NCBI GenBank assembly: GCA_950295325.1
Contig: OX485806.1
Span: 40,984,001-41,044,000, forward strand
Length of the DNA stretch: 60,000 nucleotides
Direction: 5' to 3'
Source of the DNA: Polytrichum commune
Taxonomy: Eukaryota; Streptophyta; Polytrichopsida; Polytrichales; Polytrichaceae
Within the stretch, counting starts at the first letter, position 1, and each line of letters opens with the position of its first letter. Below are positions 34,260 through 45,712 of the stretch, in pieces. A model generated the notes under the pieces. It made no database searches. It saw only the letters and a program-made list of their open reading frames with translations, and was not told the DNA's origin. The translations under genes and the position numbers were made by a program.

Positions 34260-34686
34260 GGGCGTCCCCAGCAGCCTCGCCATAGGGCATGCCAACGCCA
34301 AAAATGGGGCATCCCGGGTTCTTAGGTGGCGGTACCGGCATAAATTGATCCCCACCAATGTCCGGTCCGGCATAATTTAGAACCGGCCCGGGTATAGTAA
34401 AGGCCTTCCAATGCCATAAATGGTTCATATGGCGGCCCTCCTCCGGCCCGCCAAGAGATTACTTTAATATCAGATACTCCGATATCCTACTTTATCCCAT
34501 GTCAGATAATAGGTGTCGTTGTCTTATTGATTGCTTCCTAATTATACCGGGGGTATCCCTAGGCTTTGGTGGGCTCTGACTCAAGATGAGCGGCCCCGCC
34601 CAAGATGGAGGGCTCCCCAAACACCCTAAACACCATATAATATATTATTTTTGGCGGGTTGCTTACTATCTCTCCTGGGGATGCCC
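34260..34686. mobile_element. Second Harbinger-type MITE family, 427 bp
   Basis: The terminal inverted repeats are GGGCGTCCCCAGCAG and the complement of GGGCATCCCCAGGAG. TTA duplications lie at 34257-34259 and 34687-34689. The interior is GC-richer (ggcccg, ccggc motifs) and non-coding. It differs from family H except for the superfamily hallmarks. Confidence 0.85.
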
Positions 34687-34958
34687 TTAGTGGACGGAGG
34701 GACTCGGAAATAGGAAAGTGTGATCTCTAATTATAATACCACACTTCCAACTCACACCTGCCAGGCCTCCCAAACTTTCTCCGTTTTTTTCCCCTTCCAG
34801 CGTCTTGCCAACATCATCAAATCATTAGGATAGATGGGACGTGCTAAGTGGCTTGTTTCCTTAATTGGATTCCTATATTTGATTGGAGGGAAGCTAGCAT
34901 GTGAGCGGTGACACTAGAAGGAAACCCAGTCGCTGTGACATAAGGTCATGAGCAACAA

Positions 34959-35344
34959 TGTTCAAGATTGAAGTCTTTAATGTCCTTCAAACGCAATTTG
35001 GCCTTTCAAAATATATCTCTTTCAAAACAACTCTTCAAAACGCAACCCCAAATTGAAAATGAGGACATCACATGAAGTCTTCAATATAATATTCCCGCCA
35101 CAAGAACCAATAAGTGTAAGGCATTGTCACTACAAGAAATGGAGTTAGATGGTTGATTCTTAATTCTTCACATTGTACTAGAAACATGTAGCATGTAATT
35201 CATGCACAAGTTCAACATGAGTTTTGTATTTCATTTCTATATTCTTGGATTGACGTCTTGGATTTGAACCAATCCTTCAATCGAAGGGCTGAAATTTGAG
35301 AGCCCTTCAAAACGAAACTCATATGAGGGCTTCAATCTTGAACA
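34959..35344. mobile_element. 386 bp foldback MITE (ends TGTTCAAGATTGAAG)
   Basis: The left end TGTTCAAGATTGAAGTCTT is inverted at the right (cttcaatcttgaaca). Interior blocks 'cccttcaaaacgaaac' and 'ccttcaaacgcaatttgg' extend the symmetry. The same left arm occurs truncated at about 33459-33495 next to the F3 element. No clear target duplication. Confidence 0.65.
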
Positions 35345-37030
35345 CTAGTGAGTGGTGACATGTGAACAACAAGGCATAATGTGTCTAATAATGGAATATT
35401 TAAAGTAAGAATCGCAATACTCTTGAGTTATAAATGTTGGATATGATATATTTGAGGGATAATAAATATTGATTGGACCCTATTACCATGGTTTATTAGC
35501 GTGAATGGTGGTCCATGGTTATGGGTACTTTATTAAAATGACAAAAATACATAGGAAATGTTAAGTGCCTTATTGTGGCGATTACCATAATAGTTCCAAC
35601 ATTTGTGTGCACTGCAATTCCTCAGGGCAAACATATATGTTGTTGTATCTAAAAACTATGTTTCCATGGCCTTCGCTATCACCCCACTAAGCTTGTTTCG
35701 CTACACTTGCGAGCTTGAGAAGACACATCACCTCGTTGTAATTAAATGTAGATGTGTGAATAAAGTTGTTGGTGGTGTAGTCACCCTTGTACAAAAACAT
35801 GAACACAAAATTCAAATGTTTGTGGGAAACCCACCAGCCCCTCTTTCCACTACCATTGATATCACTTTTGCAATGTTGAAGCAACTGCATTGTGGGTTAT
35901 TTGCAATGGAAATGAGCTAAGTCCTCTCCTCATTGGACACTATGGTTATCGTGCAATCGAATTCAAGGTAGGGGATGGCAATCATTCCCACCACATAATA
36001 CCCATCCATATGTAATGCAATCTTCCATTTATTCCTATGATTCGGAATGGCACCGCCATATTATGACAACTGCCTAGGAAAACTTGGTGTTGGGGTGAGC
36101 ATTTAGATTTGCTAGAACACGAAAATGTGATCAAGGGATGGAAAAGTTGGGCATTTGTACTCAAACCATATGGTGACATGGCCTCTTATTGTTGTAGTTG
36201 AAAACATGTATTCTCCAACGCAAAAACTTCCTACCATAAAAGGTTTGTTCCATACTTCATTGGCCACACAATTAAAGGATTTGGCCAATCAAGCACCCAC
36301 TTCTTCTTGCTTTCCTTCCTTCATGCAACAATTGATGTCATTTGCATAGAACACATTTTTTTGTAGCTACATGGTTGTTGGAACTGAACTACTTCTTCAA
36401 ACCTTTGTAAGTTGGCATGGGTTTTCCATGTTTAATTTTTCCCACCTTGGCCTGCATGAATACCCTATGTTGGCCTACAACACCGACACTATTTCTTCGG
36501 CAAATAAGGCATTCTAGATATGTGCCATTGGTATTGTAGACTATGACTCCAACACACTAGTGGTGTGAGACACCACATTCTCATCATGTGTGAGGGATTC
36601 CTCAATGCATGTTTTAGTGGATCTTGTGTTAGAGCGGGGGATGGATGTCAACCCTAAACTCCCACCCTTTCATGCGTCCTAGTCCGAGTGAGAGCTAAGG
36701 CTAACATTCACCTCATTTGGGCATTTGAGCTAACGCTCTAGTTCATGACAATTCTCGATTAAAAGCAGTCACAAATCCCCACAACTTTATTACTTAGAGC
36801 ACAAGGTTTAAGTGTTCAAAAACACTCTTGCACCATGTGATCATTGCACCTCCACACTTGCTTCCAAAAACCACACACTTAACTACCTAATTCTGCACTT
36901 CCTAGCAATTCCCTAAACACCCACCTACTTAACACCACTCATTAACACTCCTAATTCCCATTTACTACTTAATCCTTGTATATTTTCACTAAACTAAGCT
37001 ATCCCCTAATACCTAACCCCAAGCACTTAA
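35345..37030. other. Intergenic, unrecognised frames only
   Basis: Frames at 35603-35920 (105 codons) and 36155-36349 on the plus strand have reasonable amino acid composition but no motif I recognise and no neighbouring exon signals I trust. They may be remnants of a transposon gene. Confidence 0.4.
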
Positions 37031-37920
37031 TATTAGGCTAATCCTTGTGATTTTAGTCGGCTTCTACCAACCACCATTGCACGCTGTCCGACCTTGCTTC
37101 GTGCCCGTCATCTCCCGTCAATTAGGCGTCACTGCCCGTCAAGGTCAGACCCTCGGCCCAGTGTCCTGGTGTCAGCTAGAAGCCTTTGGCTTATGCCCTG
37201 TCTGCGTGGTTCCGGCTCTAAGTCCCTTCATGCTTCCTTGAGCCAGCTGGTCAACGGCCTCGGCTGCGGCAGTCCCTCTCTCCCTTCAGCCACCATTCTC
37301 CCAACTCTTAATTCATCCTCAGCTCGTCTACAGCTGCACAGTGTGCACCCAAATCACCCTCCTTCGGCAGGTGATAATCTCGTGTGAATTCCACTCTCCA
37401 TTGGGAGAGACTGTGGTGTGTTTGAGCGCACTGATGCTATTGTCGGAGTCTCGAACCTCCTCGAAATGCCAAAAGCTTACCACGCCGCAACTCCCTGGAT
37501 TCTCCCTCTCGCCTCACCTCACAGGCAATGTGGCCGCCCTGCCCTTTAGCAACCTCAGACTCAGCTGTTGTGAGCCCAGCTACTGCCGTTGGAGCTCTGA
37601 AGCTCGGCTTCCTTCATCCAACTGATTCAAACACTAAGCACCCTGGATCACTATAGCACCCAACAGCAGTGGACAATGTGTGTTTTTAAGCTAGGCGCTA
37701 CCTCTCCCCTACTTGGGAGGACCGAATTTTCCTTCCGTGTCGCAACAATTCTCTACTGGCTGCCACCAACCTTCCTGGTCGCGCCGCCCCTTCCCACCTT
37801 CATACCTCAGAGAGAAGAAGCCTCCCTTGCCTGCCCATCAACTGAACCTGACTCTCGGATCCCAAATCTGATAAAACAGTGCACCAACGGTGACAACTAA
37901 CTTGCCCCTTAATTGAACTT
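37031..37920. other. GC- and pyrimidine-rich block, unclassified
   Basis: The plus strand is C/T-rich, with several short overlapping frames (37047-37900) that lack any domain. The composition resembles an LTR or leader of a retrotransposon, but TG...CA ends with a duplicated flank could not be found. Confidence 0.35.
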
Positions 37921-38356
37921 CCACCATACCTAAAACGAACACCTCTTAGCACCCGGTGGGCACCCTAGCATAGCTCAAATTCAGCATAAATGAAACCAAG
38001 AATTTACCACTAAAATCTTCACTTAAGCCCATTCAACTAAATCCATCCAACGCTAGGTAACCCCTAATCCCTTAAAACTAAATCCAATTCAAAACTCAAA
38101 GGTTGCACTCTTTTTATGCTTTTCAAACTTGTTTGAGAACATCAAATCCTAATTCTAGATTCAATAGGCATCACAACACATGTGAGCACTGAGTTTGGGC
38201 TCATAATGGAGTAGTTCACCTTGTTTGGATGAAGAGAATTATACTTAGACCCTGGCGGCGAGTCCAACTTTCTTTTGGTTGATCTAAACAATTCAGACCT
38301 TTCCAATGCACAATTCTTTGTATGAGATCCTTTGCCCCTAGGTAAAACCTCATAGC

Positions 38357-38941
38357 TTATGCGAGGAACTTCGTATTACTAGGGTGCATTGCAACTTTTA
38401 GTTTCAATGATACATGGTCATGCCCTTTCCCCAAAGAGCCACCTTTCATCGACAAATTATATTTAGTGATTTGCATGAATGCCCATATCATGTCATCAAC
38501 CGTTGCCTCGTAAAGGCATGTCATTTTTTTACATGAATGATGCAACCACTTGTTATGCATTGTTTCAGTGAGATTGCAAGTATGTATCTTGGCATGTTGC
38601 TCAAAGGTAGGATCTTGCAATAGATGACGAAAAAAACAATCTAATATATCAAGATTGGAACATAAACTTATGAAAAGGATGAACAATCATGTTATCAAGG
38701 ACACTTACGATGAGCATGTGGCCTCCCATTGTCTATATTGGTATTGCCAAAACTCCAACCACTCCGACAAGCTATACATGCCGTCCCATGTGGTTGCTCT
38801 TGATGACAACCACCAAGCTCGTACTACATGGTATTTGACATATGCCTCCTCCATACTTTTGGCGTCTTTGTATTCCATGCAAAGTTGCTTGTATTGATGC
38901 TGCAACAAAGGTTGGATACATTTTTGTCTTATTTTATCCAA
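38357..38941 (-). pseudogene. Degraded protein-coding remnant, unclassified
   Basis: Minus-strand frames 38941-38705 (EYKDAKSMEEAYVKYHVVRA...) and 38686-38357 (FFRHLLQDPTFEQHAKIHTC, TMHNKWLHHSCKKMTCLYEA, TVDDMIWAFMQITKY) read like consecutive parts of one protein broken by a frame change and stops. The composition is protein-like. The family is not recognised. A transposon or host retrogene origin are both possible. Confidence 0.5.
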
Positions 38942-41170
38942 ATTGGCATACCAATGGAAAAGACGTGTTCATTGAATGGATAGCTTTATTTCATTTCATT
39001 TCACATTTTTTTTCTAATTAAACCATAAATTATTTTTGGAGGTAGTGGGATGGTATGTGTTGGGGCCACGCTGGTGAAGGGGTGGTGTGCCACATTTTAG
39101 GGATGTTGGTGAGATATATATAAATGTGTGTGGGGTAGGTATGGTGATGTATGTGTTATTTGCGCTGATCAATGCATTGGGTAGTGAGTGTCGGAATGTG
39201 GATATGTGACTTGGTGTGGAGTGTGAGATATGAGGAGTATGGAGGTGGGAAGTAGTTCTTTGATGTGGTAATGGTCGGGGAGGGTGGGTGTTGTTGTGTA
39301 TTTTTCTTGTGAGAGGAGATATTGTGATTATTGTGATTACTTCTACTTGGTGGAGGGTGTTAGTGGTATTATCATCTAGCCTTCATCATAGGCTTCAATG
39401 AATGTTGTTGTTATTGTTGTTGTGAGGGTGGTGTGGTAGTTGATCTAAATGTATCCACAAGTACAATTTCCCTAGCCACTTTGTTTGCAACTTTGATTGT
39501 CAATTGGCGCCTATTCTTTGCTAAGTTTTGGTGATATGTTTGTTGTTTCAAGTGCCTCAATTGTGGCATGTTAGGCTTTGCAACGGAAGTTGGCATTCTT
39601 TTCTCTAGATGCACAATCGCACAAACGAGGTGATTCGCTCCATGTTGGAGGAGAAGCGTGCACCTTGAGGTACTGCTACCAATGAGGAATCCAAGTCTTC
39701 TAACGGCAACAATAATTTGGAGCACATGATACCTTCATTCATGAGAAAATGTGAAGGCATACTACATATGTTTTTTTCTTTTTTCTTTTTCTTCTCCATC
39801 TGCAATGTTTCATTGTTTCATCCTAATTTGGACTCATGTTATTTTCGCATGCTTACAAGACCATGTTTGGATCTCCTCCTTTGCCCACATTCTTCCACCA
39901 TGGGCAAAAACAAGATGCACACATGTCGTTGGACTTAGGATCACCAATCTTGATCGTCTCCGCCGCAAGTTTAAAGCAGGACTCAAAGAGTAAATAGATG
40001 TTGAGGCAATTTGCAAGGCAACCAATAATTGAGCACAAATATTAGTGTTTGTGTGAATTTAATGTCCGAAGAATGTAAGAGCTAGAAGATGTAGTTTCAC
40101 TAATTGAAGGACATTCACTCAATTTTGTTTCACGTTGGCACATGAGGTTATATGTGGGAATTTAAAGAGTTTTCCACATTCTTGAAATTGCATGTTCCAA
40201 GTTTTATGAGAGATCATATTCAATACTATGAAATATGCACGTCTAGGCTTTCCAAATGAGCATAGTTGCATTCAACATAGTTGAGTTGTTTGGTTGTTCA
40301 ATTTCTTCATTGTAATCTTCTTTATCAATTGGTGTATTTGGTATTGAAGCATTTAGAAAAAACAGATTTATGGTTGGCATTCAATCATTAGTTGTTGGCA
40401 TTCAACCATAATGCGAAGTGTTTGCATTCTTCATAAATTTGTGATCTTAACAATTCTAAATGTGGATTTTCCTTCTTGATTTCTATTTCAACCATGCTGC
40501 GATACACCAACCTCGCATCATAATTTTTTTCGGGCAACCGTGCTTGAAATCATATCACCCCATGTCCGTGCTCTTTGACATGGTCTTGTTGCATGTCAAG
40601 GTGCTCATGATTTAGCAACCCATACGGTGGCAATAGGGGAGGTGGTGGCTTTCAACCGCTTTTCCCCACCGTTTTTGCATAACACCACCCCCCTTTCAAA
40701 TAAAAATAAAAATGTCCCCCTCAAGAATTGAAAAACGAAAAGAAAAGAAACACACAAAAATGAGATAAAAGAAATATGACACATATGTGGATAGGTGGGG
40801 ACAACAAGTGCAAGAAATGGGTATGGTGGGGGAAACATGGTGGAGGTGGAGGGCATGGCATGGGTAGGAGGGTGTGATGGCATGCTTACGAACATGGACA
40901 TGGGCATACATCCATATGGCATGTACACACGGGCATGGGGGCATATGGCTGGATGAACATATGGGGTTGGGTTGATTCATGGTATTAATTCATATGCACA
41001 TGTGCAATGGCCGGGGACTTGCACGGGTCCAGGCTAGTGAAGAATACACATAAGAAGGTGGAGGCTAGTGAACAACTATAGATAGATAGATAGGCTCTAA
41101 GTTACAAGTAAAACGTAAGAAGTTGCATAGATATAGGGGCTACCATTTTTGAAAGAGTATAGAATTTGTT
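38942..41170. other. Intergenic, weak coding traces only
   Basis: Minus-strand frames around 39411-39805 and 39853-40038 (NDMCASCFCPWWKNVGKGGD) may be remnants of the same or another decayed gene. Nothing allows a family call. The stretch 40600-40980 is low-complexity. Confidence 0.35.
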
Positions 41171-41179
41171 ATGGTCCAT

Positions 41180-42050
41180 TTTCACTTCCCACAAAGCTTG
41201 AGGGCATGTGATGGTGTGACCCTGCAAAATTGGAAATTTACATCCCACTTGACGGCTTTTGGAGGAATTTTGGCCCGGTCACATATGACTTCACAATACA
41301 CTCGAGGGTCCGTGACCACACCTACATGATGATTTGGGAGGTGTGTTGGGACGGCCTTGGGACACTTTCTTTTGGGTTGTCACAATTTCATGGTCACGTC
41401 TCTTGGCTCGTGTGCGAAGTGGCCCTCAATTGCTAGGGAGAGCCATTGATTTGTTGTCATTTTAAGATCCAGGATTAGTACTCATGATCAACGTTCAAAG
41501 TGGACATGTGTGGGGACCAACATCAATAGACATGCATTGAAATAGCAATAGGTTGAGGGCCCGGTCACATATGACTTCACACTACACTCGAGGTCCGTGA
41601 CCACACCTACATGATGATTTAGGAGGTGTGTTGGGACGGCCTTGGGACACTTTCTTTTGGGTTGTCACAGTTTCATGGTCACGGCTCTTGGCTCGTGTGC
41701 GAAGTGGCCCTCAATTGCTAGGGAGAGCCATTGATTTGTTGTCATTTTAAGATCCAGGATTAGTACTCATGATCAACGTTCAAAGTGGACATGTGTGGGG
41801 ACCAGCATCAATAGACATTCATTGAAATAGCAATAGGTTGAGGGCCCGGTCACATATGACTTCACACTACACTCGAGGGTCCGTGACCACACCTACACGA
41901 TGCTTTGGGAGGTGTGTTGGGACGGCCTTGGGACGCTTTCTTTTGGGCTGTCACAGTATTATGGTCACGGCTCTTGGCTCGTGTGCGAAGTAGCCCTCAA
42001 TTGCTAGGGAGAGCCATTGATTTGTTGTCATTTAGGGAGATCCAGGGTTA
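41180..42050 (+). repeat. Tandem triplication (285-286 bp) of a family H right half plus flanking DNA
   Basis: 'ggcccggtcacatatgactt' starts at 41272, 41558 and 41843, so the period is 286 then 285. Each unit holds the right half of a family H MITE ending 'gcgaagtggccc' (the third has agtagccc), followed by about 90 bp that is not MITE ('tcaattgctagggagagcca') and then 'gcattgaaatagcaa' from the MITE interior. Units differ by only a few bases, so the amplification is recent relative to the MITE. Confidence 0.85.
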
Positions 42051-42356
42051 GTATTTATGGTGAGCCTTTTAAAGTGGCAGCAGCACTGCCGCCATCTAAG
42101 TTACCCTTAGACCATGCCTCCGAAGCAGGTCAGACGGAAGCCTGTGCCACAGCCAAACTGGCAATTGCAAAGAATGACAGCAAGTAAGCTAAGCTCCCAG
42201 TGTGTGGAGTTATGGTTCACAAAGACTGACTCCCAGGTACATTAACTGATGAGATCGATATAAGAGCTCATGACGTCCGAGGCCATATTTTTTGCAGAGC
42301 TTTCGTGATTGGAAGGTCAGTTTTCGTGTACAAAATCGAGTGATGTGTGGTGGGTT

Positions 42357-43175
42357 CAGTGTCTTGGGAGGTTTTTGGGCATTTATAACCCGTCGAGATC
42401 CTAGCTAGTGTTTTCAAGTCCAACCGGTTTAAGGGAGGGGATTCCCAGAAGATACGGCAAAAGGATTTAAGATTTGGCATCTCCTTAGGGGCATCACCGT
42501 TTGGTCCATTTGGACTGAACGCAATGACAAAGTGTTTAATGATGAACGATGGCATATGTCTAAGGTCAAGTATCGTATTTGGGACGAACTCATCATTTAC
42601 GCCGAAGCGGTATGGAACAAGGTGATGAAACAAATCAATTTTTTTGCGGTGCAAGCCTTGTTCCGTGGTTTCGACAAAACTTGGGGTGCTAGGAATGTTC
42701 TTTGTAGGAGACATTATTTGTTTACTGAGTGGAACTAGAGAAGGCAACTTAGGTAGGTAGTTAAGCTCTTGCTCAATGGTGAGATTGGTGGGATGGGGGT
42801 TGTCCTTGGCCGGTGGGGTGGCGGTGGTCCTTGGTTAGGTGGGTCCGGGGGGTTGTCCTTGGCGGGTTCTTGTTACTCTTTACTTGACGGTGTTTCACGT
42901 CCGAGGGGTTTCCACCTCCCCTCGGTGTGGGCGCGTTTTCTATTATGTTTTATCCATTTTGGCGTTTGTTGTTTTGGCCTTCTGTCTCAATTTTTTTTTT
43001 AAAATTAAAGAATCCAATCGGTTACATGTTGATATCTTTCGGTTTTCCTCATATTAATTTGGGGCACACACTATAGATTCCTCTAAAACGTTATGTAATC
43101 TTCTTTGAAGTCTTGAACTTCACCCGATTACTCTTCAAACTCAACTGGTTCATCTGTAACTAAACGTAGGTTCTC
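42357..43175 (+). mobile_element. hAT-like MITE interrupted by a LINE insertion
   Basis: The left part 42357-42429 starts CAGTGTCTTGGGAGG and ends in 'agtccaaccggtt'. The right part resumes at 43011 with 'aatccaatcggttacatg' and runs to 'ggttctccccgttcattg'. The interior between 42430 and 43010 is a retrotransposon fragment. Confidence 0.75.
42430..43010 (+). pseudogene. 5'-truncated non-LTR retrotransposon, ORF2 C-terminus and 3' tail
   Basis: The plus frame from about 42468 reads KIWHLLRGITVWSIWTERND, KVFNDERWHMSKVKYRIWDE, then GFDKTWGARNVLCRRH, and ends with a stop at 42736-42738. WxxWxxRNxxxF followed by this pattern is typical of the extreme C-terminus of plant LINE ORF2 behind the zf-RVT domain. 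A G/T-rich 3' region and a T/A-rich tail (42991-43010) follow. The flanks 'agtccaaccggtt' (42417-42429) and 'aatccaatcggtt' (43011-43023) form a 13-14 bp target duplication. Confidence 0.8.
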
Positions 43176-43289
43176 CCCGTTCATTGGGATTTGGGCGAAC
43201 CAACCCATACACTCGTTTCTTGTCGGATGCCTATACCCCCTTGCCTCCCAGGAACCAATGCACGGGTTGCGTCACCCCAACATGAACAA

Positions 43290-43790
43290 CTATGTGATTC
43301 AATGCCCATGGAGATTTTCGGACATTTATAACCCATCGAGATCCTAGTGTTCCAAGTCCAACCGGTCACACGTTGATATCTTTCGGTTTTTCTCATATTG
43401 ATTTGGGGCGAGGAACACGCTATATATAGATTCCTCTAAAACGTCATATAATTTCCTTTGAAGTCTTCGAACTTCACCCGGTCACTCCTCAAACTCAAGC
43501 ACTTCATATATAACTACAGGTAGGGTCTTCCCATTCACTGGTGTGCATTCCAATGTCCAGGGAGATTTCTGGGCCTTTGTAATCGGTCGAGATCGTAGCT
43601 GTAGTGTTCCTTACATGTTGACATCGTTCGAATGTTTCCTTCATTGATTTGAGAGGTACTGTATATTCCATAACTTCCTCTAAAATGACCAGTGATTCTC
43701 CCAAAGTGGAGGGGGGTGAAGTACTTCGACTGGTTATTTCTCACTCAACCGGTTCATCTGTAACAAGTGAGTGGCCAGCAGGCCTTGCCT
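43290..43790 (+). mobile_element. Two head-to-tail hAT-like MITE copies
   Basis: Copy one runs about 43299-43537 (CAATGCCCATGGAGA to the complement of CAGTGAATGGGAAG). Copy two runs about 43551-43786 (CAATGTCCAGGGAGA to the complement of CAATGCACGGGGAAG). Both keep the CAACCGGT-type internal motifs. Target duplications are too degraded to be sure. Confidence 0.65.
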
Positions 43791-44055
43791 TCCCCGTGCA
43801 TTGGTGTGGTCAGTCTTTAGAGGCTTCTCGATCGAGGACCACTGCACACAGAGACGAAAGTCAATTTGTAAGTCGTGTACCTGGAGGCAGATAACCCACT
43901 AATAACTTAAGTAAAAGTGGGAGTGCCTGTGGAACGTCGGCGCTTTGCATCAGTTGTGTTCGGTGGCTTTGTTTGGGTTCAGGACACCCAGATTGCATGT
44001 TGAACCCGAGGACCGAGGGCCGAGGGCCGCCTCAAATCTGGGATACATATAAGAG
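43791..44055. other. Intergenic, nothing recognised
   Basis: Short unique-looking stretch with no supported feature. Confidence 0.45.
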
Positions 44056-44310
44056 GGGCCACGTCACACACACACGAGCCAAGAGCCGTGACCATGACAT
44101 TGTGAGAGCCCAAAAGAAAGTGTCCAAAGGCCGTCCCAACACACCTCGAAAATCATGTTGTATGGTCACGGGCCCTCGAGTGTAGTGTGAAGTCGTGTGC
44201 GACCGGGCCCTCAACCAACTGCTATTTCAATGATTTTTTTTAATTTTATTCATGCGGGATCGTCATTTTGCATTCACTTACTCCGTTGGTCCCTCGAGGA
44301 TTCTATGCAC
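44056..44310 (-). mobile_element. Family H MITE, internally deleted
   Basis: It starts GGGGCCACGTCACACACAC and follows the family to 'attcatgcggg'. It then jumps directly to 'ttgcattcacttactccgttggtccctcga' from the other half, and the far terminus is missing. Confidence 0.75.
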
Positions 44311-45078
44311 CCTAAACCTCTCCATCAGGAGTAATAGGGTTTATTTTTCGAATGTCGAATGTCTCCTTGTGCTCTTTTTACAACTAAACTATTCGAATTT
44401 CATGGAATATGTTATGAAAAATGGAAATTTATAGCTCATGTTATTGCTCACCACTCATTACTCACGTGCTAGCTTCCGTCACATCACACACATTGCCACT
44501 GTAGACCATGAAACATTCTCCTTTTGTTGCCACGTAGGATGCATAACATTTTCCATCCATTCGAAGTCCGTTGGTCATCTAGGTCCTCCTAGCATAGTGT
44601 AAGGTGAAATGCGACAATCTTTAATTTTTGGACCAACAACAACTTTTAGATGATCACATGCCCTCAAGCTCCAGTGTAAATTGGCCCTAAGGCATGTGGT
44701 CCTATTGTGGGCATTTCCAACTACATGCACAATTTTGACCATTGGATTGAATCGGGAATATACTCATCTCACCGAGAATTGCTAATCATGAATCCGAGTT
44801 GAGATGATAATGTTGTAAGAGGTCTATTTTTTTTTTTAAAAATCGCCTTTAACAAGTATATAGACCCTCCCAATTACGTGGAATAATAAACCTAGAATGG
44901 TGTCTCAATAATGAGCACATAGTCCAACCTCATTGTGAAACATGTCTTTTTGAGATTTGTCCATAACGACAAGCATTGCCATGTACCACTTAGACAAAGT
45001 TGTCCCATTAAGTAGAGTGACCACATAAGGCCCACATACACACCTAGTCCCAATATTTTGACAAAATTGGATAAGATG
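44311..45078. other. Intergenic with a diverged family H end and an F5 fragment
   Basis: About 44490-44692 contains decayed family H features ending 'tccagtgtaaattggcccta'. About 44865-44990 is an F5 fragment ('gagcacatagtccaacctca'). No gene. Confidence 0.45.
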
Positions 45079-45080
45079 TA

Positions 45081-45710
45081 CAATAATCTCCCGCTTAAGT
45101 ACACCCTTTGAACCGGAGCCGTTGGTGTGCACTTAGTTGGTAGGTGCGTACTTTACTCATATTGCCATTGTTCCAGATTGAGCTAGTTGGAAAAAGTAAC
45201 CGTTAATAACTATCTAGCTCACCCCCGAAGAATACAAGTTAGGGTGCTCACAAAACCACTGGTTTTGTTCAGTCCCCCTCCCATTGAGCCCGAGATTGAG
45301 CCTTGATGTTGATGGACAAGCTTTGACAACCTCAAAAGAAGAACCACCTGTCAATGACCAAAACCAGCCTATCGAGACATTTGATGAATATGAAAGTGCT
45401 ACCAACTTCAAAGGCTTTGAAACTCTACACAATATTGTCCTCAACATCGACGACCCATTACTTTGCTTTGATATTCAAACAAAAGCTAGACAAATGTATG
45501 ATGAACTACAACGATCGTTTGAGACGTTTCAACAAAACATTAACAAACTGGCATTGAATGTCAAACATAAAAAATTCATGCATTTGTAGCAAATGACTTT
45601 GCATGACTTGTTCAAACAATAAAATATGAACCCTGATTTTTGTCAAAAAATTTGTGCACTTAAGCGTGATGTGTACTTAAACGGGTGTGTACTTAAGCAG
45701 GAGATTCCTG
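45081..45710 (+). mobile_element. pogo/Tigger-like (Tc1/mariner) deletion derivative, 630 bp
   Basis: The terminal inverted repeats are CAATAATCTCCCGCTTAAGT and the complement of CAGGAATCTCCTGCTTAAGT, flanked by TA at 45079-45080 and 45711-45712. A TA target and ends starting CA(G) are typical of the pogo/Tigger group. Within it a 101-codon frame (45284-45589) encodes an acidic segment (NIDDPLLCFDIQTKARQMYD) that resembles a transposase C-terminal tail and lacks any catalytic domain. No ATG is evident at its start. It is probably the residue of an internal deletion. Confidence 0.65.
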
Positions 45711-45712
45711 TA

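Noticed and set aside
36600-38300. A possible second solo LTR around the GC-rich block
   Set aside because: TG and CA candidates exist but no 5 bp flanking duplication could be matched.
45284-45589. The 101-codon frame as an independent host gene
   Set aside because: It lies entirely between TA-flanked inverted repeats and has no ATG at its start, so it is better read as a transposon remnant.
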